Source of the DNA: Nostocaceae cyanobacterium
Lineage (GTDB): Bacteria > Cyanobacteriota > Cyanobacteriia > Cyanobacteriales > Nostocaceae
Assembly: GCA_030065825.1 (NCBI GenBank)
Contig: JASJCY010000094.1
Span: 1 to 34,120 of the forward strand
Direction of reading: 5' to 3'
Length of the DNA: 34,120 bases
Position 1 is the stretch's first letter. Each line of letters opens with the position of its first letter. Below are positions 7,537 through 16,454 of the stretch, piece by piece. A program made the position numbers and the translations under genes. The notes below the pieces were generated by a model. It was given only the letters and a program-made list of their open reading frames with translations. It had not been told where the DNA came from and ran no database searches.

Positions 7537-9231
7537 ATGAAAAAGGGTTACACAGATAAGGCTTACCGTTGGAATCGGGAAAACTACTCTAGTAGACGGC
7601 GTTATGTGGACATTTGGTCATTTGTCTTGACTTTAATGTTCCGGCTTTGGCTGTATAATAAATCTTGGAGTTACCGAGGCGGAGTCACTGAAGCCAAGCA
7701 AGCTGCGAGACGGAAAAAATTGGCAGTTTGGATTCGCAATACTCTGCTGGATTTAGGTCCTACTTTTATTAAATGTGGGCAATTGTTCTCCACCAGGGCA
7801 GATATCTTCCCCAGTGAATATGTGGAAGAATTGGCTAAGCTACAGGACAAAGTGCCCGCATTTAGCTATGAGCAAGTAGAAGCAATTATCGAGCAAGAAC
7901 TGGGCAAAACCATCCCCCAACTATTTCAAAGTTTTGAACCAGTTCCCCTAGCAGCTGCCAGTTTGGGACAAGTACATAAAGCTGTACTGCATTCTGGGGA
8001 AGAGGTTGTCGTCAAGGTACAACGTCCAGGACTCAAAAAGCTATTTACCATCGATCTGGAAATTCTCAAAGGTATTGCTCGCTACTTTCAAAACCATCCT
8101 AAATGGGGACGAGGAAGAGATTGGACTGGTATTTATCAAGAGTGCTGCCGTATTCTTTGGGAAGAAATTGATTACCTGAATGAAGGTCGCAATGCTGATA
8201 CTTTTCGCCGTCATTTTCGCACCTACGATTGGGTAAAAGTACCGAGAGTTTATTGGCGCTATGCCTCATTACGAGTGCTAACTCTAGAGTATGCCCCTGG
8301 GATTAAAATTAGCCAGTATGAAGCCATAGAAGCAGCAGGGTTGGATCGAAAAGTAATTGCCCGTCTGGGTGCCCAAGCTTACCTACACCAATTGCTGAAT
8401 AATGGCTTTTTCCACGCCGATCCTCACCCTGGTAACATTGCTGTCAGCCCAGAAGGTTCCCTAATCTTCTACGATTTCGGAATGATGGGACGAATTCAAT
8501 CCAATGTCCGGGAAGGACTAATGGAAACACTATTTGGTGTTGCTTCTAAAGATGGGGAACGGGTAGTTAATTCCCTAATTAATTTAGGGGCATTAGCGCC
8601 AGTAGATGACATGGGACCAGTACGCCGTTCTGTCCAGTATATGCTGGATAACTTTATGGATAAGCCCTTTGAAAATCAATCTGTGGCTGCCATTAGTGAC
8701 GATTTGTACGAAATAGCTTATAATCAGCCTTTTAGATTTCCAGCTACTTTCACCTTCGTGATGCGAGCCTTTTCCACTTTGGAGGGAGTAGGAAAAGGAT
8801 TAGATCCAGAATTTAACTTTATGGAAGTCGCCAAACCCTATGCAATGCAGCTGATGACCGATATGACCAATATAAATGGTTCACAGGGCAATAGCTTTCT
8901 CAATGAATTAAGTAGACAAGCAGTTCAAGTTAGTAGTACGGCACTAGGACTACCGCGTAGATTAGAAGATACTCTGGAACGACTAGAACGAGGAGATATA
9001 CGGGTGCGAGTCCGGTCTATAGAATCAGAACGCTTGCTGCGTCGCCAAACTAATATCCAACTGGGAATGACTTACGCTGTTATCATCAGTGGTTTTACCC
9101 TATCGGCAACCATTTTATTGGTTAAAAATATTATATGGTTAGCCGTACCTGTGGGTTTAATCGCTGCCACTGTTTCCTGGCTGTTGATTAGGCTACTCTT
9201 GCGGCTTGACCGTTATGACCGCATGTATTAA
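7537..9231 (+). CDS. ABC1/UbiB family atypical kinase
   Basis: A 564-residue member of the UbiB (ABC1/AarF) family, linked to quinone and prenyl-lipid metabolism in bacteria, mitochondria and plastids. Family marks are all present: the KxGQ-type motif KCGQLFSTR (80-87), the Ala-rich loop AAASLGQVH (139-147) that replaces the Gly-rich loop, the catalytic Lys in VVVKVQRPG (K160), an acidic EEIDYLNE (209-216), HADPHPGN (293-300) and the DFG metal-binding motif (313-315). Two hydrophobic helices close the protein (about 505-555), suggesting membrane attachment. It precedes the PP2C gene by 21 bp on the same strand, so the two may form an operon. No strong ribosome site ahead of ATG 7537. Substrate unknown. 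Confidence 0.88.
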   Translation: MKKGYTDKAYRWNRENYSSRRRYVDIWSFVLTLMFRLWLYNKSWSYRGGVTEAKQAARRKKLAVWIRNTLLDLGPTFIKCGQLFSTRADIFPSEYVEELAKLQDKVPAFSYEQVEAIIEQELGKTIPQLFQSFEPVPLAAASLGQVHKAVLHSGEEVVVKVQRPGLKKLFTIDLEILKGIARYFQNHPKWGRGRDWTGIYQECCRILWEEIDYLNEGRNADTFRRHFRTYDWVKVPRVYWRYASLRVLTLEYAPGIKISQYEAIEAAGLDRKVIARLGAQAYLHQLLNNGFFHADPHPGNIAVSPEGSLIFYDFGMMGRIQSNVREGLMETLFGVASKDGERVVNSLINLGALAPVDDMGPVRRSVQYMLDNFMDKPFENQSVAAISDDLYEIAYNQPFRFPATFTFVMRAFSTLEGVGKGLDPEFNFMEVAKPYAMQLMTDMTNINGSQGNSFLNELSRQAVQVSSTALGLPRRLEDTLERLERGDIRVRVRSIESERLLRRQTNIQLGMTYAVIISGFTLSATILLVKNIIWLAVPVGLIAATVSWLLIRLLLRLDRYDRMY

Positions 9232-9252
9232 TTGTTTTAGAAAGAAATATTT

Positions 9253-9987
9253 ATGAACCTCAATTTTACTGGTGTGAGCGATCCAGGGCTTGTTCGTTCT
9301 TACAATCAAGATGCTTATTACGTGGATTCACAAGGACGATTTTTTATCGTTGCTGATGGTATGGGTGGTCATGCTGGTGGTGAAGAAGCAAGCCGTATTA
9401 CAGTGGAGGAAATCCAGAACTATTTACTAGAAAATTGGTATTCTCAGCAACCAGGAAAGCAGTTGTTGAAGGAAGCTTTATTACAGGCAAACAAAGCTAT
9501 TTTAGCAGACCAGCAAAATCATCCCGAACGGGCTGACATGGGCACCACTGCTGTGGTAGTCATGCTTCGTCCCCAAGAGTCTCCTTGCTGCGCTCATGTA
9601 GGCGATTCTCGGCTCTATCGCTTTCGAGATGCAAAATTAGAGCAGATAACCCAAGACCATACCTGGGTAGCACGTGCCCTCAAAACAGGTGATATTTTAC
9701 CAGACGAAGCACGGCTTCATCCCTTCCGTCACGTATTATCCAGCTGTCTGGGACGGGAAGACCTCCATGAAATGAGCGTACAACCACTAGATTTACAAAT
9801 TGGCGATCGCTTACTGTTATGCAGCGATGGTCTCACAGAAGAATTAGTGGATGAGAAAATTGCTTATTATTTCCAAGAAAACTCCCCACTTGAAGAAACA
9901 GCCCATTCCCTGGTAGAAGCAGCCAAAGCCCAAGGAGGGAACGATAATATTACAGTCGTCCTAGTCGCTTACAATGAAGGGCAATAG
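9253..9987 (+). CDS. PP2C-type Ser/Thr protein phosphatase (PphA/PrpC-like)
   Basis: A 244-residue, single-domain metal-dependent phosphatase. PP2C motifs run in order: RSYNQD (15-20), VADGMGGHAGGEEAS (33-47), GTTAVV, HVGDSRLYR, ITQDHTWV, LSSCLGRED, LLCSDGLTEE and GGNDNITVVLV. The Asp residues in RSYNQD, ADGMGG, SDGL and GGND are the metal ligands of the family. Size and lack of extra domains fit cyanobacterial PphA, the phosphatase of PII, and bacterial Stp/PrpC; sequence reading alone does not separate these. It follows the UbiB-like kinase with a 21-bp gap. The Ser/Thr kinase gene at 11305-12879 is an obvious but unproven partner. Confidence 0.9.
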   Translation: MNLNFTGVSDPGLVRSYNQDAYYVDSQGRFFIVADGMGGHAGGEEASRITVEEIQNYLLENWYSQQPGKQLLKEALLQANKAILADQQNHPERADMGTTAVVVMLRPQESPCCAHVGDSRLYRFRDAKLEQITQDHTWVARALKTGDILPDEARLHPFRHVLSSCLGREDLHEMSVQPLDLQIGDRLLLCSDGLTEELVDEKIAYYFQENSPLEETAHSLVEAAKAQGGNDNITVVLVAYNEGQ

Positions 9988-9995
9988 AAGTTGGG

Positions 9996-10076
9996 AAATG
10001 GTAAATGGTAAATGGTAAATGGTCATTTGTCATTGGTCATTGGTCATTTACCCATTACCAATTACCAATTACCCAT
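9996..10076. repeat. Heptamer arrays downstream of the PP2C gene
   Basis: Short runs of GGTAAAT, then GGTCATT, then CCAATTA heptamers begin 9 bp after the PP2C stop codon. Three different heptamer families are juxtaposed in 80 bp. Confidence 0.85.
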
Positions 10077-10211
10077 CCCAATTGTATAACTAGCAACTTA
10101 GATGATGAGCATTTTGTTCAATCTGAGCATTTTTACTCTTTACAACTTGATAAAAATATTCTTAACCTCCTAAATTAATTTTGGGAGGTCTAATTTTAAT
10201 CCTTGGAGTGA

Positions 10212-10240
10212 TTGACTTATTGCACACAATAAGGTATAGC
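10212..10240 (+). promoter_or_regulatory. Possible sigma-70 type promoter in the nblA upstream region
   Basis: TTGACT, 17 bp, TATAGC. It lies about 410 bp ahead of the nblA start within a 570-bp non-coding stretch (10077-10649). I found no canonical NtcA site (GTA-N8-TAC) in this stretch. Beyond this the stretch shows no other gene or RNA that I recognise. Confidence 0.22.
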
Positions 10241-10649
10241 GATTATAATTCATACCCAATACCTTTTATTCCCTATTCCTAGTTATTTCCTGTTAATAGG
10301 GCTAAAAATTGGGAAAACCTGCCTTTAAAAGCAACCTTGCTATCCTTTTCGCCCAATCGCGTATATCCACATGGATAATACCGATGTCAGCAAAATCGAT
10401 CTAACGTTGCTAAATCTTGATATTATCCGAAATCCGCTGCAGTGGACTTGGGTTTTATATCAATAGGGTGGGGTAGATTGCCAAAAACTATCCTGGGGAA
10501 TGTGGGCAATTTGTCAAACAATTGTTATCTTTTTTAATACGAAGGTACAGATGTTGAATACATGCCAGTCTGGTTCCTAGCCTCACAGCATGTGTGCCAA
10601 TATCTCACCTGTAAACCTTGTTTTTTGTTGTTTTCTTTGGAGTCAAACC

Positions 10650-10847
10650 ATGAACCAACCTATTAAACTCAGTTTGGAACAGCAATTCAATATCCGCTCA
10701 TTTGCCAGCCAAGTGCAGCACATGAGCCACGAACAAGCCAAAGACTTTTTAGTCAAACTCTATGAACAAATGGTTGTTCAAGATGCTACTTACAAAGAAC
10801 TCCTGAAGCATCAGTGGGGCTTAGATTCAGATCCTGCTGGGGCATAG
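10650..10847 (+). CDS. nblA: NblA, phycobilisome degradation adaptor
   Basis: A 65-residue protein that starts MNQPIKLSLEQQF and contains RSFASQV, MSHEQAKDFLVKLYEQM and ELLKHQWGL, the hallmark NblA helix pattern. NblA binds phycobiliproteins and brings Clp protease to phycobilisomes during nitrogen or other starvation, causing bleaching. I start at ATG 10650, which has GGAG 8 nt ahead and gives the family length; the frame is open to an ATG at 10590, but that extension is hydrophobic and unlike NblA. The conserved C-terminal Leu and Lys implicated in phycobiliprotein binding are within LLKHQW. A long upstream non-coding region suggests a regulated promoter and a long leader. It stands alone, between a phosphatase and a kinase gene. 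Confidence 0.93.
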   Translation: MNQPIKLSLEQQFNIRSFASQVQHMSHEQAKDFLVKLYEQMVVQDATYKELLKHQWGLDSDPAGA

Positions 10848-11304
10848 AGTTCTTCTTTAACCTGTCGCAGTGGGCGACCTCCTTCTCTTGCTTGGTTCCT
10901 CAGTGGAAATGAGCTGGGGATGTTGGGGCGTCAACTTCCGTGAGCCATCTTTCCAATCACGATTACAACGTAACATTTTCGCGACAGCAAATTAAAGCTT
11001 CGACTTTGCTCAGCTTAAAGATTATGCTGTGGGCTTTTTTCACTACCTCACGATCCTAAATCCATGAGTTAGTCATATTGTTGTGCTTGTTATGAACAGC
11101 AAATTACATATCGAAAATAGGCATGATAATAGATTGTGCATGTAATGCTTGCACGGATGACTTCAACTCGGATTTTGGAGCCGGAATTTCAATTATTTAT
11201 ATATCTTATAAGAAGAATCTGGGAATTGTAAACCAAAGATAGTTTTGTTTAAAATAATTAATATTTATCACCCACAGGTTGATTTAGAGAGCTGTTAGGA
11301 TTTT
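10848..11304. other. 457-bp spacer between convergent nblA and the Ser/Thr kinase gene
   Basis: No ORF of note. The first 100 bp contain small stems (GTCGC/GCGAC at 10865-10879; CTCA/TGAG near 10899-10914), which may belong to the nblA 3' untranslated region. I see no clear terminator with a T-run and no known RNA family. Confidence 0.5.
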
Positions 11305-12879
11305 TTAGTGAGAAAGATCCACGGGAGAATCCGTGTCAATTGCTTCGAGTCTTGTAATAATTTGGGGTTTAATTTTTGCATACTCCCTCTTGAGTAGAGT
11401 TTTGCTCATTTGGGGTTCAGCAGAGGAGATGAGTGAAGCACTCATTTTTACCCATTTTTGCAAGCGTTGGCGTTGAGCAGCAGCAATAGTGGAAAGTAGG
11501 ATATGAGCGCAACTATTAGGGGTTTCCCGAGCAAAAAACAGCAAGCGGTAGAAACCTTGTTCTCCTAGTAAGCGGGCAATTTCTTGACCAAAACTGCTTT
11601 TGAGGTCAAGGTAGTAGGGTAGCCATTTAGCCCCGTGTTTGCGGTGATAGATAACGGTAATCCACAGCAACATGGGGTGAGGATTGGTAATAAACAGAAA
11701 TTGATTGTAGCGGGTGCAGATTAAGCGTTTTTGAATTTCTAGTTGCGGTAACATTACCCACAGAGTGGGGGACATTTCACCATTTATAGGGATGAGTTTA
11801 GGAAAAACAATATCAGCAATGGGTTTATTATGGGGCCAGGAAGCTTGGCGAATAATTTCATCCTGAGACAAAGATGGATATTCATGACTTTGGGATTTCT
11901 TGTGCAACACCACTTTTTCCCCTGTAGGGGTAGGAGTTGCTGATAAGACCTCAGTCATCTCACTTTGCCCAGGGGAAGTTGGATGTTCTTCCTCAGTTTG
12001 TTCTAGGGAGGTTAATATTTGCAGAATTTCACCGATATTTTGGGGGCGATCGCTTGGTGCTTTTGCCATACACCTCATCACCAGACTTTCTAACTCCTTT
12101 GGAAGTTGGAGTCTGGGGTCAACTTCCGCAAAAGGACGGGGTTGTTTATAGTGGTGTACTTTGTACCATGCACCAAAAGAGTGGGTTTCTGGCACTAGAG
12201 GCATCTTAGCGGTGAGCATTTCATACATCATCACCCCCAAGCTATAAATATCGGAACGGTTATCTAGTTCTTTCCCCTCCATTTGTTCCGGAGAAGAATA
12301 AGCTAGGGTGCCCAAATAGAATTTCGTTTGCTCGCTATCAGACCGTACTAACTTGGCAATTCCAAAGTCCAGAATTTTGACTAACTCCCCAAAACTACGG
12401 TCTTGTATCACCAGGATATTACTAGGCTTAATATCACGGTGGATAATTGGGTAAATTTTGCCATCTATAGTGATACCATCATGAGCGCACTGCAAACCCA
12501 GGCAGATTTGACGTGCCATACTCAGGAATCTTGGTAAAGATACTGTTTCCTGGCGAAAAACTTGGCTGAGGCTAGCTCCTTCCAAGTATTCCATCACATA
12601 GAAGGGGGTGTTCTTTTCATCTACCCCATAGTCCATAACTCGGACGATGTGAAAACTTTTTTGTCCTAACAAAGCACAGGTTCTTGCTTCTTGCTCAAAC
12701 CGTTCCCGCAATCGCATTTTTTGATTTTGGATTGACAAGGCAAGAAACTTTACAGCAACGGGTACACCTCCCAACAAAATATCCTCAGCACGATAAACCC
12801 GACCCATTGCTCCAGTGCCGATTAGTTTCTGAAGTTGGTAGCGTTTGCCGAGTAAGCGACCAATGTTGGGGTCTGCCAT
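11305..12879 (-). CDS. Hanks-type Ser/Thr protein kinase with cyanobacterial C-terminal region
   Basis: A 524-residue soluble kinase. From the chosen start, the N-terminal 290 residues form a complete catalytic domain: GTGAMGRVY (P-loop), VAVKFL (catalytic Lys), HRDIKPSN (catalytic loop), DFGIAK, GTLAYSSPEQ (activation/P+1 segment) and a C-lobe ending in MAKAPSDRPQ. A Thr/Pro-rich linker follows, then about 170 residues with no domain I know (LWVMLPQLEIQKRL, LLWITVIYHRKHGAKWLPYYLDL, LLGEQGFYRLLFFA). There are no transmembrane helices, so it is a cytosolic kinase. I chose ATG 12879 because the sequence from there (MADPNIGRLLGKRYQL) matches how such kinases begin; an in-frame ATG at 12954 would add 25 unlikely residues. 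It converges with nblA. Confidence 0.88.
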   Translation of the reverse strand: MADPNIGRLLGKRYQLQKLIGTGAMGRVYRAEDILLGGVPVAVKFLALSIQNQKMRLRERFEQEARTCALLGQKSFHIVRVMDYGVDEKNTPFYVMEYLEGASLSQVFRQETVSLPRFLSMARQICLGLQCAHDGITIDGKIYPIIHRDIKPSNILVIQDRSFGELVKILDFGIAKLVRSDSEQTKFYLGTLAYSSPEQMEGKELDNRSDIYSLGVMMYEMLTAKMPLVPETHSFGAWYKVHHYKQPRPFAEVDPRLQLPKELESLVMRCMAKAPSDRPQNIGEILQILTSLEQTEEEHPTSPGQSEMTEVLSATPTPTGEKVVLHKKSQSHEYPSLSQDEIIRQASWPHNKPIADIVFPKLIPINGEMSPTLWVMLPQLEIQKRLICTRYNQFLFITNPHPMLLWITVIYHRKHGAKWLPYYLDLKSSFGQEIARLLGEQGFYRLLFFARETPNSCAHILLSTIAAAQRQRLQKWVKMSASLISSAEPQMSKTLLKREYAKIKPQIITRLEAIDTDSPVDLSH

Positions 12880-13110
12880 AGAAAATTCGACTCCAGTGTA
12901 CAAATAACAATAATCAAAATGAATAATCGGTGAAATCTGGCAATCAGATTCCACCTTGTAAAGCTAAATCAAAGAAATGGTATCTTCTCGTACTTCCTTG
13001 ATAGATTTAGTGTGCCCAATTTTCACCCAGCTAATTAACTTAGGAACAGAAAAATATAGGGAAGAGTTAGGAGTTAGCAATTAAGAAGTTATTATTCTCC
13101 CTATCTCCCC

Positions 13111-13198
13111 CTACCCTGCACCGAACACCTCCGGTGAACGGGTTGAGCCACTTTAGTCAACGCGCTTAACCCGCGCACGCAAGTGGCTTACCATCTCC
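13111..13198. repeat. Dispersed palindromic repeats, shared with 16581-16612 and 31095-31135
   Basis: Two elements side by side. Positions 13111-13142 are identical over 32 bp to 16581-16612 and contain the palindromic CACCTCCGGTG. Positions 13158-13198 are identical over 41 bp to the reverse complement of 31095-31135 and contain CGCGCTTAACCCGCGCACG. The second element runs right up to the stop codon of the next gene. Confidence 0.85.
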
Positions 13199-13647
13199 TA
13201 CGACGTAGGTTGTCGCTCTAGACTGGCTTCCATGGTAGAGTCTAAAAAATGACCTGCTAAAATTCCACTGGTAAGATAGTAATTGTCATCATCAATCCGG
13301 TGTAGGGTTTCAAAGCCAGTGCGACGTTGACGATCGCCCAATACCCAATAACGCTGTACAATGGTATCTGGACAAATCCAACCTTCGCCTTCTATTTGTC
13401 CTAAAATATTATGATTAAGTAGAAAAGTATACTGACGCTCTCCACCATCGAGACGTCCTTTGTATTGCAAAGCAATTTCTGTGCGATCGCTACTGGGAAA
13501 TATCAGCTTGGTTGCCATTGTAAACCAGTTATCCCGATTCCAAACTACCAAAGATAGACCCTTAACAGGAATCGGCATACTGTTACGTTCGAGCCAATTT
13601 CCTTGTAATATCCAACGTCCTGGTTCTAGGAGAAAAGTGTGAGCCAC
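13198..13647 (-). CDS. Conserved cyanobacterial hypothetical protein
   Basis: A 149-residue soluble protein starting at a GTG (13647), with GGAAGG about 10 nt ahead. The sequence is rich in Trp, Tyr and alternating hydrophobic residues (FLLEPGRWILQGNW, GLSLVVWNRDNWFTM, QYKGRLDGGERQYTFLL), consistent with a small beta-barrel of lipocalin or DUF-type. I cannot name the family with confidence. No signal peptide and no catalytic motif visible. The TAG stop is adjacent to a dispersed repeat, so the C-terminal few residues could differ from relatives. It is separate from anmK, with 127 bp between them on the same strand. Confidence 0.65.
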   Translation of the reverse strand: MAHTFLLEPGRWILQGNWLERNSMPIPVKGLSLVVWNRDNWFTMATKLIFPSSDRTEIALQYKGRLDGGERQYTFLLNHNILGQIEGEGWICPDTIVQRYWVLGDRQRRTGFETLHRIDDDNYYLTSGILAGHFLDSTMEASLERQPTS

Positions 13648-13774
13648 CTTGTACCTTCCTTGTCTCGATCTGCTACCGCCAAAAACACCACAGATACCTT
13701 AGAAACATGAAAATCTCGGGCGGCAAATACATATACTATAGCTATGATGCGTTAACTTGTATCCGTGTTTTCCC

Positions 13775-14929
13775 TTAAGGTGAGTGAACTTCTCCCAAAA
13801 GTAGTTCTGCTTTTGCCCCTGTAACTGCGGGTAGGTTACCGGGAATGCCTAACTGTCGCCAATATGCCAAGATTGCGAAAGCGATCGCTTCTTTAAAGTT
13901 GGCGTTTAGTCCTACTTCGTCTGTGGTGATAATGGGTATAGATGGTAACAACAATTGTAACCGCTGTTTTAAATAGAGATTGCGACTGCCACCACCACAT
14001 AATAATACCCTTTGCGGCATTTTTGCTAAGAAAGTCTCATAGCTATGGGCAATGGAAGCCGCAGTTAGTTCGGTGAGGGTTGCCAGTATATCTGCTGGTG
14101 TTAATTGGTATATTTGGGCATCTTGTAGACATTGTTGTAAATAGGCTGCACCAAATAATTCTCTACCAGTGGATTTGGGTGGTGGTAGTTGAAAATATGG
14201 TTGATGTAGCCATTGTTCTACTAAAGGTTGGCAAGGAGTACCGCTAGCTGCCCAAGCACCATCCTTGTCGTAGGTTTTGGCACCGTCGGTTAAATGCTGT
14301 ACTGCCAAATCCAAGAGGCTATTTCCTGGTCCTGTATCCCAACCGCAAATTTCTGTTAACCAGTTGTCAACCTGGGGTGGCAAATAGGTAACATTACCAA
14401 TGCCGCCGATATTTTGAATACATCTCGATTCTTGGGGATGTGCTAGTAAAGCGGCATCTGGACGGCATACTAGGGGTGCCCCTTGACCACCATGGGCTAT
14501 ATCTGCTACACGAAAGTTACTAATGGTTGTTATACCCGTAAGATTCGCGATCGCATCCCCCCGTCCCAATTGTAAACTGTAGCCAAGAGAATTCTTTTGT
14601 TTATCACCTGGTTCTGGAGGTGGACGATGGTAAACTGTTTGACCATGGGAACCGATTAAAGTTGCCCTTTGATGATTACTTTGGATATTTTCTGCTGCTT
14701 GGGCAAAAACAAGGGCAATCATATCATCTAATGCTGCAAATTCTACCATAGAAATGGCTGCACCACCACAAACTGCTAAAATACGTTCTTTGAGTTCGGG
14801 TGGATAGGGATATGTTTCCCCAGCGATTAATTCTATTTGCAAATCCCAATCTGTACCGGAAATATCCACTAAGGCAGCGTCTATTCCATCTACGGATGTA
14901 CCACTGATTAAACCAATTACACGAGTCAT
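13775..14929 (-). CDS. anmK: Anhydro-N-acetylmuramic acid kinase
   Basis: Phosphorylates 1,6-anhydro-MurNAc, with ring opening, to MurNAc-6-phosphate in peptidoglycan recycling. The 384-residue protein has the ASKHA-fold marks of Anm[13 protein letters not shown] at the start (ATP loop), GSHGQTVYH (catalytic region), [36 protein letters not shown], and LLCGGGSRN near the end. The length is normal for the family. ATG at 14929 is immediately followed (upstream) by a TTTTAGA heptamer array, so its promoter must lie in or beyond repeats. It is downstream of kdpC on the same strand but 329 bp away with two arrays between, so probably not co-transcribed. Confidence 0.93.
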   Translation of the reverse strand: MTRVIGLISGTSVDGIDAALVDISGTDWDLQIELIAGETYPYPPELKERILAVCGGAAISMVEFAALDDMIALVFAQAAENIQSNHQRATLIGSHGQTVYHRPPPEPGDKQKNSLGYSLQLGRGDAIANLTGITTISNFRVADIAHGGQGAPLVCRPDAALLAHPQESRCIQNIGGIGNVTYLPPQVDNWLTEICGWDTGPGNSLLDLAVQHLTDGAKTYDKDGAWAASGTPCQPLVEQWLHQPYFQLPPPKSTGRELFGAAYLQQCLQDAQIYQLTPADILATLTELTAASIAHSYETFLAKMPQRVLLCGGGSRNLYLKQRLQLLLPSIPIITTDEVGLNANFKEAIAFAILAYWRQLGIPGNLPAVTGAKAELLLGEVHSP

Positions 14930-14933
14930 TCAA

Positions 14934-14972
14934 TTTTAGATTTTAAATTTTAGATTTTAGATTTTAGATTTT
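14934..14972. repeat. TTTTAGA heptamer array
   Basis: About five heptamers of the form ATTTTAG directly upstream of the anmK start codon. Confidence 0.85.
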
Positions 14973-15155
14973 CGTTCTTAGAGATTTTCAAGAGTAGTAA
15001 TCATATGCAAATTTATATTTTTGGGCAACTTCCGCAACTGTAAGTTAAATATGCTTGTCTTTCATCAACTAGTACCAATTGGGAAAAACGGTTCAAAATT
15101 CCATCCGTATCCATAAAGATTGTATGTTTCCCCCATTGTTTTTACCTACCAGAAT

Positions 15156-15246
15156 CATTCCCCAATTACCAATTACCAATTACCAATTACCAATTACCAA
15201 TTACCAATTACCAATTACCAATTACCAATTACCAATTATCAATTAC
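15156..15246. repeat. CCAATTA heptamer array
   Basis: About twelve near-perfect CCAATTA heptamers ending about 12 bp from the kdpC stop codon. Same family as the arrays at 7375-7462 and 10050-10076. Confidence 0.92.
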
Positions 15247-15258
15247 CTATTCTTAATT

Positions 15259-15864
15259 TTAATTGCGAGCAGCTTCCTGGAGATCAAGAGCATAATTTAA
15301 TTTCAAGATATTGACTCCTGGTTCTCCAAACAGACCTAAAAATCTCCCATCTGTATGTCTTTTAATTAAACGAATTATCTGTACCCGTTCTTCCCTTGTA
15401 AAACCACGAGCTTCTGCTACTCGTTCCAACTGTTCCCTTGCTGCTTTAACTGAAATATGAGGATCTAAACCAGAGCCAGAACTGTAAATAAGTTCGGCAA
15501 AAGGTTGAATATCTTCTTCTTCTTGGAGTAGATTTGCTTCTTCTAGAGTTTGACTGACCAACTGTTGATTGCTGGGAGCGAGATTACTGGCTCCAGATAT
15601 ACCCGTTGGTTTGGCTGCTTTACCTTGACTATATCTAATTGTACTAGGACGACTATGAAAATATCTTTCAGAACGAAATTCTTGACCGATTAAAGCTGAA
15701 CCAATAATTTCTCCTTCGATATTTTTCTGCATACTGCCATTAGCTTGTTTGGGAAAAAAATTTTGACCAATTACAAGAATAAATAGAGGATAGATAATTG
15801 CAGTTATTAACCATAAAATTATAGTAATGCGTATTGCTCTGAAAAATTCTCTAACAACAAACAT
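15259..15864 (-). CDS. kdpC: KdpC subunit of the K+-transporting P-type ATPase
   Basis: A 201-residue protein with one N-terminal transmembrane helix (IRITIILWLITAIIYPLFIL) and a periplasmic domain. Typical KdpC stretches are GSALIGQEFRSERYFHSRPS, ASNLAPSNQ, SSGSGLDPHIS and EARGFTREERVQ. It stabilises the KdpA-KdpB complex. The DPHIS and RPS motifs are intact, so this subunit looks functional. Weak ribosome site (GAGA). The gene is separated from kdpB by 1.1 kb that holds a damaged small-subunit gene and several palindromic elements. No kdpD or kdpE follows; the next gene is anmK. Confidence 0.93.
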   Translation of the reverse strand: MFVVREFFRAIRITIILWLITAIIYPLFILVIGQNFFPKQANGSMQKNIEGEIIGSALIGQEFRSERYFHSRPSTIRYSQGKAAKPTGISGASNLAPSNQQLVSQTLEEANLLQEEEDIQPFAELIYSSGSGLDPHISVKAAREQLERVAEARGFTREERVQIIRLIKRHTDGRFLGLFGEPGVNILKLNYALDLQEAARN

Positions 15865-15946
15865 AAAATATTCTCTAGTTATTTTTTATATTTGACGGAT
15901 ATGTTTATTAAATATCGGTATTTATAATTATTCAACAACTACTTAC

Positions 15947-16042
15947 ATCTTGCACCAAAGAAACCGGGTTGATAAACCAAAAATCAAGGTTTTTAGGTTA
16001 AGTGATTATCAATAAACCCGGTTTTTCACGGTGGTGCAAGAT
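15947..16042. repeat. 96-bp inverted-repeat element
   Basis: Outer arms ATCTTGCACC and GGTGCAAGAT are perfect inverted copies (15947-15956 and 16033-16042). Inside them, AAACCGGGTT and AAACCCGGTTTTT also pair. AACCCGGTTTTT-type sequence occurs elsewhere in the window (near 6645). It looks like a small dispersed palindromic element, without coding capacity. Confidence 0.7.
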
Positions 16043-16048
16043 ATGACA

Positions 16049-16154
16049 CTAGTACTCGACCAAGGCAAAATTGCCGGGTAAAGGCAGAGAGGGGGAAGAA
16101 AAAACTTTGTTCTTTCCTTATTAACCCCGCATAGTTTACTTGGTGGAGTACTAG
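16049..16154. mobile_element. MITE-like element with TACTC/GAGTA ends
   Basis: Terminal inverted repeats CTAGTACTCGACCAAG (16049-16064) and CTTGGTGGAGTACTAG (16139-16154) differ at one position. If TA at 16053-16054 and 16149-16150 is the target duplication, the element proper is 94 bp and starts CTC and ends GAG, as the element at 3628-3742 does. Both also contain GAGAGGGGGAAGA. No coding capacity. Confidence 0.7.
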
Positions 16155-16235
16155 GGTTAAGTTGAGATTTCTGGAACATTATTCTGTTTTATATGCCTCC
16201 ATTTGCGATTTTTTTTGAGAAATACTTGAGAGTTT

Positions 16236-16454
16236 TTATGATTTGAAAATGGCAATATATTGGTAAACTGCAAATTCCAAAGTTAACAATCCCAAGATAG
16301 GAAATACCCATGTATAAGAGTTTTTTAAATCTCCATCATTAGCTGCATAAACAACTGCACAAATTACTAAATTAAGACATAATCCGATAACCATTATTAA
16401 TGGTAACTTCTACTTTTGCCATTGTAAAGCATTGAGATGAATTAGTTTTTTCAT
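16236..16454 (-). pseudogene. KdpF/KdpG-like small subunit gene with in-frame TAG
   Basis: Read from ATG 16454, the frame gives MKKLIHLNALQWQK, then TAG at 16410-16412, then 57 more sense codons in the same frame to TAA at 16236. The second part has two hydrophobic helices separated by a short loop: VIGLCLNLVICAVVYAAN and TWVFPILGLLTLEFAVYQYI. The position between kdpB and kdpC and this layout fit the small KdpF/KdpG-type subunit found in cyanobacterial kdp operons. Either the gene is broken by a nonsense mutation, or translation restarts at the ATG six codons after the stop (16394), giving a 52-residue protein with both helices. There is no obvious ribosome site for that restart. Confidence 0.7.

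Noticed and set aside
15079-15314. Two ORFs reading PITNYQL repeats
   Set aside because: They are translations of the CCAATTA heptamer array, 7-bp units giving a 7-residue period.
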